NCBI GenBank assembly: GCA_019454105.1 | Contig: CP075364.1 | Span: 1,429,362 to 1,493,361, forward strand | Reading direction: 5' to 3' | DNA: 64,000 bases | Source: Fimbriimonadaceae bacterium | GTDB taxonomy: Bacteria > Armatimonadota > Fimbriimonadia > Fimbriimonadales > Fimbriimonadaceae | Part shown: piece after piece, positions 60,441 through 64,000 of the stretch | Layout of the letters: every line of letters starts with the position of its first letter | Numbering within the stretch: the stretch's first letter is position 1 | Made by a program: the position numbers and the translations under genes | Notes under the pieces: model-generated | Seen by the model: the letters and a program-made list of their open reading frames with translations, nothing else | What the model was told of the DNA's origin: nothing | The model's database searches: none

Positions 60441-61811
60441 CTAGCTTCTCTTGATCAGGTTCAGCGGGGGGACGATGACTGACGAGATAAAGGCCTTCGG
60501 ACTGTCTTGGGTGATCTTGAACGCCAAGAGGCCGGTCGAAACGACCATGATGAGTTCGCCGACGAGGAGTCCAAGCGCAGCTCCCGTCGTTCCAAAGACT
60601 GCGACCCAGTAGTTCGCAATCAGCAAGCCAATGACCGAGCTTAGGATGAAGGCCACAGCTGTCCCCTTAGCCCGGTTGACGCTCAACGACACTGTCTGAT
60701 GGATCGACCATTGCCCGACAAAGAACGCACCGATGGCCAGAATGGCGAGAGTCCTGGAGTCAAAGTTCTTTTCTCCGGTCCAAACCGAGAAGAACCAGGG
60801 GCCGAAAGCTAGCATAGCCAGCATCAAAGCTCCGCCAAAATAAAGAGTGATTTGATAGCTTCGCCGATGCAGACGTCTCGCATGATCCAAGTCGTTGCGG
60901 GCGATAGCCGCAGAAAGCTCGGCCCAAATCGACCGTGAAAGCGCCGTCGTCGCTTGGACTACTGACCGAACCAAGGTGCGCATAGGGGCGAACTGAGCAA
61001 CTTCCGTCGGGCTCATCCTAATGCCGACCAACAGATTGAAACCTTGCAGGCTCAGAGTTTGAGCTATTGTCATCACAGTCAAACTGAGAGTCGGCCCAAG
61101 AATCGGTCTGAGTTGCTGAACGTTCGCCCCGCTCCATCCAAACCTCATCCAGCTCGTCTTTGACTGTACATCCTTATACATCAAGAGATATGCGACGGTT
61201 CGGATGGCGACCAGGAAGGGGGCCAGCCACAGTGGCTCGAGCCGCCCGACGACGACGACGACATAGGTGGCGACTTCGGCCCCTCTCATCACGGAATCGA
61301 GGGCGATGCCACGGGCGTAATGGCCTCCTGCAAGATAGATAGCCTGGAGAGGCCCTCCAACGAAGCTGACGCAGGCCAACATGACGAAGCCTGTCACGAT
61401 GGACTTCGCCTCTGGCTCAGTGAAGATCCCAATTCCGAGGACTTTTGTGAGCTCGATGCCGTGGACGCCGACGGCTCCAACGAGCCCAAGGAAGATGGCC
61501 AGACCAAAGAGGAGCAACGTCCCGCTACGGAAGAGCCGGTTGGCTTCCTCGACCTTGCCTTGCGCTGCCAGCATCGTCATGGCGCTTCCCATGGACGTGC
61601 CGATCATCAAGTCGCCCGCGCTAAGAAAGACGACGGCGTCGGTCAGGAGAGTCCATTCGCCAAAGAGAGGCTGACCCCAGACTTCATAATAGAACCGAAC
61701 GATGAGGAGCCTGAAGACGAGCGTGACGCCAAATGAGAGCCAATTGGCGCCGACGCCTTTCATGATGCGGCCACGAGCGCCGCTCGCCCGTCCTAACTTG
61801 TCGGAACTCAC
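60441..61811 (-). CDS. Polysaccharide flippase, Wzx/MATE-superfamily type
   Basis: The 456-residue protein has about 12-14 membrane helices in the MOP superfamily pattern (VGANWLSFGVTLVFRLLIVR, GPTLSLTVMTIAQTLSLQGF, then NLLVGIRMSPTEVAQFAPMR, TLVRSVVQATTALSRSIWAE). Such proteins move undecaprenyl-linked oligosaccharide units across the inner membrane. It starts at ATG 61811 with a short basic N-terminus, and the gene is divergent from the UbiA-family gene (125 nt apart). Downstream, the polymerase-like gene starts at 60375. Confidence 0.87.
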   Translation of the reverse strand: MSSDKLGRASGARGRIMKGVGANWLSFGVTLVFRLLIVRFYYEVWGQPLFGEWTLLTDAVVFLSAGDLMIGTSMGSAMTMLAAQGKVEEANRLFRSGTLLLFGLAIFLGLVGAVGVHGIELTKVLGIGIFTEPEAKSIVTGFVMLACVSFVGGPLQAIYLAGGHYARGIALDSVMRGAEVATYVVVVVGRLEPLWLAPFLVAIRTVAYLLMYKDVQSKTSWMRFGWSGANVQQLRPILGPTLSLTVMTIAQTLSLQGFNLLVGIRMSPTEVAQFAPMRTLVRSVVQATTALSRSIWAELSAAIARNDLDHARRLHRRSYQITLYFGGALMLAMLAFGPWFFSVWTGEKNFDSRTLAILAIGAFFVGQWSIHQTVSLSVNRAKGTAVAFILSSVIGLLIANYWVAVFGTTGAALGLLVGELIMVVSTGLLAFKITQDSPKAFISSVIVPPLNLIKRS

Positions 61812-61936
61812 CTGTTGCTTGCCGCCGTGCTTCCCAACATGCTACCTAAGGGCCCCGTATCTAGATCGAACAGCCGGAGCAGGTCGGCCCTGTCCGCCCA
61901 ACGTCTGACCCGAAGACCCGCACGAACCTCATCAAC

Positions 61937-62821
61937 ATGAAGGCTTTGTTCAGACTCCTTCGGCCAAAGCAATGGGCCAAGAACCTCCTCGTCTTTGCCG
62001 CGTGGATCTTTGTCGGCCAATGGTATGACCTTGGGCTACTGGCGAGCACGGCCTTGGCTTTCGCCGCCATGTGCCTGGTCAGCTCGGCGACCTACATCGC
62101 GAACGACGTCCGCGACGTGGAAAAAGACCGCCTCCATCCCAACAAGAAGAACCGACCGTTGGCCAGCGGTCAAGTTCCAACGTCGGTCGCCGTTGTGCTG
62201 TCCGGTGTTCTCGCTGTCGCTGGATTGGGCATCGCTTGGGCTATCAGCCCGACCTCGGGCCAGATCGTCCTCGCGTATCTTGGTCTCCAAGTCGCATACA
62301 ACCTCAAACTCAAGGCGATGCCCGTGCTCGATGTGTTCTGCATCGCGACTGGGTTCATTGTTCGGGCCGTGCTGGGGGCCGCAGCGATCCAAGTGTCGCT
62401 CTCGGGCTGGTTCTTGCTTTGCACAGGGGCCCTCGCCCTGATGCTCGGGTTCGCCAAGCGACGCAACGAGTACATCATTCAACACGAGAACGACGTCGAG
62501 ATCCGCGAAAGCCTCGTGCACTATTCGCTTCAAGCGCTTGACATGCTCGTTGTGCTCTTCGCCGGGCTCGCGGCCATGTGTTACGCGGTCTATTCAGTTG
62601 AGAGCAAAGCGGCACAAGCCCACCCTTCGTTGATCCTGACCGCCCCGTTCGTCGTCTATGGCATCTCTCGGTACGTCCTGTTGGTGTTCCGTGCCAACGA
62701 GGGCGGAGAACCCGCTGACTTGTTGTTCGGCGACAGGCACATCGTTGCGGCCGTCATTGGGTTCATAGCGGCCGCTGCCGCCGTCTTAAGCGGACTGAAC
62801 TTACCGTTCCTCGACCACTGA
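61937..62821 (+). CDS. UbiA-family prenyltransferase, decaprenyl-phosphate phosphoribosyltransferase-like
   Basis: The 294-residue polytopic protein has the first Asp-rich motif NDVRDVEKDRLHPNKKNRPL (about 56-75, N-D-x-x-D) and the second site YNLKLK followed by DVFCIATGFIVRAVLGAAAI. It starts with LFRLLRPKQWAKNLLVFAAW. These features match decaprenyl-phosphate phosphoribosyltransferases (UbiA of mycobacteria), which make a prenyl-phosphate pentose donor. Similar proteins are found in EPS and exosortase loci, where the product could feed glycan synthesis. The donor and acceptor here are not known. It converges on the EpsI gene (10 nt apart). Confidence 0.87.
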   Translation: MKALFRLLRPKQWAKNLLVFAAWIFVGQWYDLGLLASTALAFAAMCLVSSATYIANDVRDVEKDRLHPNKKNRPLASGQVPTSVAVVLSGVLAVAGLGIAWAISPTSGQIVLAYLGLQVAYNLKLKAMPVLDVFCIATGFIVRAVLGAAAIQVSLSGWFLLCTGALALMLGFAKRRNEYIIQHENDVEIRESLVHYSLQALDMLVVLFAGLAAMCYAVYSVESKAAQAHPSLILTAPFVVYGISRYVLLVFRANEGGEPADLLFGDRHIVAAVIGFIAAAAAVLSGLNLPFLDH

Positions 62822-62831
62822 GCCCAGGGTT

Positions 62832-63485
62832 CTAAAGGACGCCGTTGCTCGTCTTATAGGCTTCGTCAATATAGGCTCCGGCGAACGACTTGACGTCCTC
62901 CTCCGTCGCCCCCGGCCATTGGGCAATGAACCGATAGGAGAAACCAATGTGCTTACTGCCAGTCGTCAGTTCGTTCCAGAAAAAGTCACGGCTCGCTGCG
63001 CTGGTCGTCGCGTGATATCCGCTAGGTCCATGAAAGATGAACATCGCAGGGACATCGGACGACATGCCTTCGCGCTTGATTCGAACATAGAACGCTGGAA
63101 CCTGCCCACGGGACTGGGTAGAAACCAGGACTTCCTTCTCTTCGGTGATCGTCCATCCTTGGGCGACAAAGCACCAACGCTGGTCGTGGAACGATTCCAT
63201 CTGGTTTCCAGCGATGACGACGACATTGAAGCCCAAGTTGCCGCGGATATAGTTCTGCTCGCCGATCCCGATCGGGTCGAGCTCGTCGTAAGTCTTTTGG
63301 TCCTGCTTTCTCGTGATCTTTGAGCCTGGGTTGTCCGGAACGAAAAGCCAGTCCCCGACCTTGGTCGGCAGCATGTCGATCAACCAAGACTCCGGCGGAC
63401 GCTTACCCTGAGTCAGGGCGTTCAGGTTGTTGAAGGCTCCAAATCCCAGGAGCAGGGCGAGAAGGACGAACATGCGGGCGTACAT
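62832..63485 (-). CDS. epsI: Exosortase-associated EpsI family protein
   Basis: The 217-residue protein has an N-terminal signal or anchor (MYARMFVLLALLLGFGAF) and then the EpsI/DUF3485 domain, with ESWLIDMLPTKVGDWLFVPD, IVIAGNQ-like VVVIAGNQMESFHDQRWCFV and YVRIKREGMSSDVPAMFIFH. It is extracytoplasmic and linked to exosortase and exopolysaccharide export, mechanism unknown. ATG 63485 starts 2 nt after the exosortase stop, and so the two are one unit. The frame's first ATG at 63536 lies inside the exosortase gene. Confidence 0.85.
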   Translation of the reverse strand: MYARMFVLLALLLGFGAFNNLNALTQGKRPPESWLIDMLPTKVGDWLFVPDNPGSKITRKQDQKTYDELDPIGIGEQNYIRGNLGFNVVVIAGNQMESFHDQRWCFVAQGWTITEEKEVLVSTQSRGQVPAFYVRIKREGMSSDVPAMFIFHGPSGYHATTSAASRDFFWNELTTGSKHIGFSYRFIAQWPGATEEDVKSFAGAYIDEAYKTSNGVL

Positions 63486-63487
63486 GG

Positions 63488-64000
63488 TTACTTGTATCCG
63501 AGTTTCTTGGACATCCATCCGAGGATGAGGAAGCAAAGGAGAAGGGCGATATAGCCGCTGTAGTCGTGGAACTGCATGCCGGCCTCGCTCCCATAGCTGT
63601 TACCGACAATGCCGATCAAGAAGATGCGAATGCCATTGATCAGGACGCTCAGCGGGATGGCCACTGCCGCTAGGATCAAATTGGCCCACCATCGCAACCT
63701 CGCGATCAACATGAAGAAGATCACGGCCGCCGTGATGGCGATCGTCGTTTTGAGTCCGCTGCAAGCGGCAGCCACGTAGAGATGGAAGTTGTCAAGGAAG
63801 ATGACGGTCGGCTCGAACCGGATCGGATTGAACTGGAACACCTTCAGCAGGACATAGGCCACGTTGGTGGACATGATCTGAAGGGGCATGGTCGTCTGGT
63901 CGATGATCCGGTCAAAAATCGGCAACCCGAGTGTCAAGAAGAGCACGGCCGGCAACAGCGCCAGGAGCCACTTCCAACCAGCCACGAAAAGTACGCCCAG
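63488..64000 (-). CDS. Exosortase, N-terminus beyond the window
   Basis: The frame is open to the window edge, so only the C-terminal 170 residues are seen. They hold four or five membrane helices and the catalytic residues of the exosortase family: Cys in VAAACSGLKTTIAI, Arg in LSVLINGIRIFLIGIVGN and His in MQFHDYSGYIALLL (residues 75, 120 and 140 counted from the GTG-like codon at 63985). Exosortases cut PEP-CTERM-type sorting signals at the inner membrane. Full-length proteins are ~270-300 residues, so roughly the first 100 are missing here. No PEP-CTERM protein is seen in the window. The EpsI gene follows. Confidence 0.9.
   Translation of the reverse strand: MGVLFVAGWKWLLALLPAVLFLTLGLPIFDRIIDQTTMPLQIMSTNVAYVLLKVFQFNPIRFEPTVIFLDNFHLYVAAACSGLKTTIAITAAVIFFMLIARLRWWANLILAAVAIPLSVLINGIRIFLIGIVGNSYGSEAGMQFHDYSGYIALLLCFLILGWMSKKLGYK

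Noticed and set aside
61812-61936. Divergent promoter region with possible sigma-70 boxes
   Set aside because: Only poor matches (TTGCCG and CTACCT); not strong enough to list as a promoter.

Overview
The window is GC-rich, gene-dense bacterial chromosome. It has no insertion sequence, prophage, rRNA operon or CRISPR array that I can recognise. The best guess for the source is a didermic member of Armatimonadota, probably near Fimbriimonadia. This is inference from three things: a pilin-like N-terminus ([19 protein letters not shown] followed by [12 protein letters not shown]) typical of that phylum, LPS-transport-type outer-membrane genes, and complex I genes scattered in small groups. GTG and TTG starts are common, and many genes are joined by 4-nt stop/start overlaps (ATGA, GTGA, TTGA). 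No gap without a gene exceeds about 300 bases.

Layout. 1-3.8 kb: an ECF sigma factor operon on the minus strand (sigma factor, small membrane protein that could be its anti-sigma, larger membrane protein cut by the window edge), divergent from an LptD-like gene. 3.9-11.9 kb: glycogen debranching enzyme, DNA polymerase III alpha (dnaE), a secreted helical protein, GluQ, and a zinc metallopeptidase. 11.9-13.8 kb: a family 2 glycosyltransferase and an aspartyl-protease/PDZ protein. 13.9-18.4 kb: a branched-chain amino acid type ABC importer (binding protein, LivH, LivM, LivG; no LivF). 18.4-27.1 kb: folC, nuoD, nuoE, then a pilin-like/lipoprotein/HAF-like block, nuoF, and a parallel beta-helix protein. 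27.3-37.3 kb: tRNA-Arg(CCG), a Pif1/RecD-like helicase, a MacB-type permease, a pseudopilin, a WD40 protein, thrS, two hypotheticals and a MATE exporter.

37.3-45.2 kb is a minus-strand run: GT-C type membrane protein, aldo/keto reductase, a four-ACT aspartate kinase, folP, a GDP-mannose 3,5-epimerase-like protein and a family 4 glycosyltransferase. 45.2-52 kb holds an orphan ABC-2 permease and a tightly coupled five-gene minus-strand operon: GlnE-like protein, PlsY, zinc-ribbon membrane protein, LptF/G permease, LptD-like protein. Adjacent genes overlap by exactly 4 nt at all four junctions.

52-64 kb is an exopolysaccharide locus. It contains mannose-1-phosphate guanylyltransferase, a GmhB-like phosphatase, a Wzc-like co-polymerase, a glycosyltransferase, an asparagine synthase, a Wzy-like polymerase, a Wzx flippase, a UbiA-family prenyl-phosphate phosphoribosyltransferase-like protein, EpsI and an exosortase cut by the window edge. 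GDP-mannose from the guanylyltransferase could feed the epimerase at 38.5 kb and the glycosyltransferases. Several themes converge on the envelope: lipid synthesis (PlsY), LPS-like export (LptF/G, two LptD-like proteins), surface polysaccharide, and protein sorting (exosortase).
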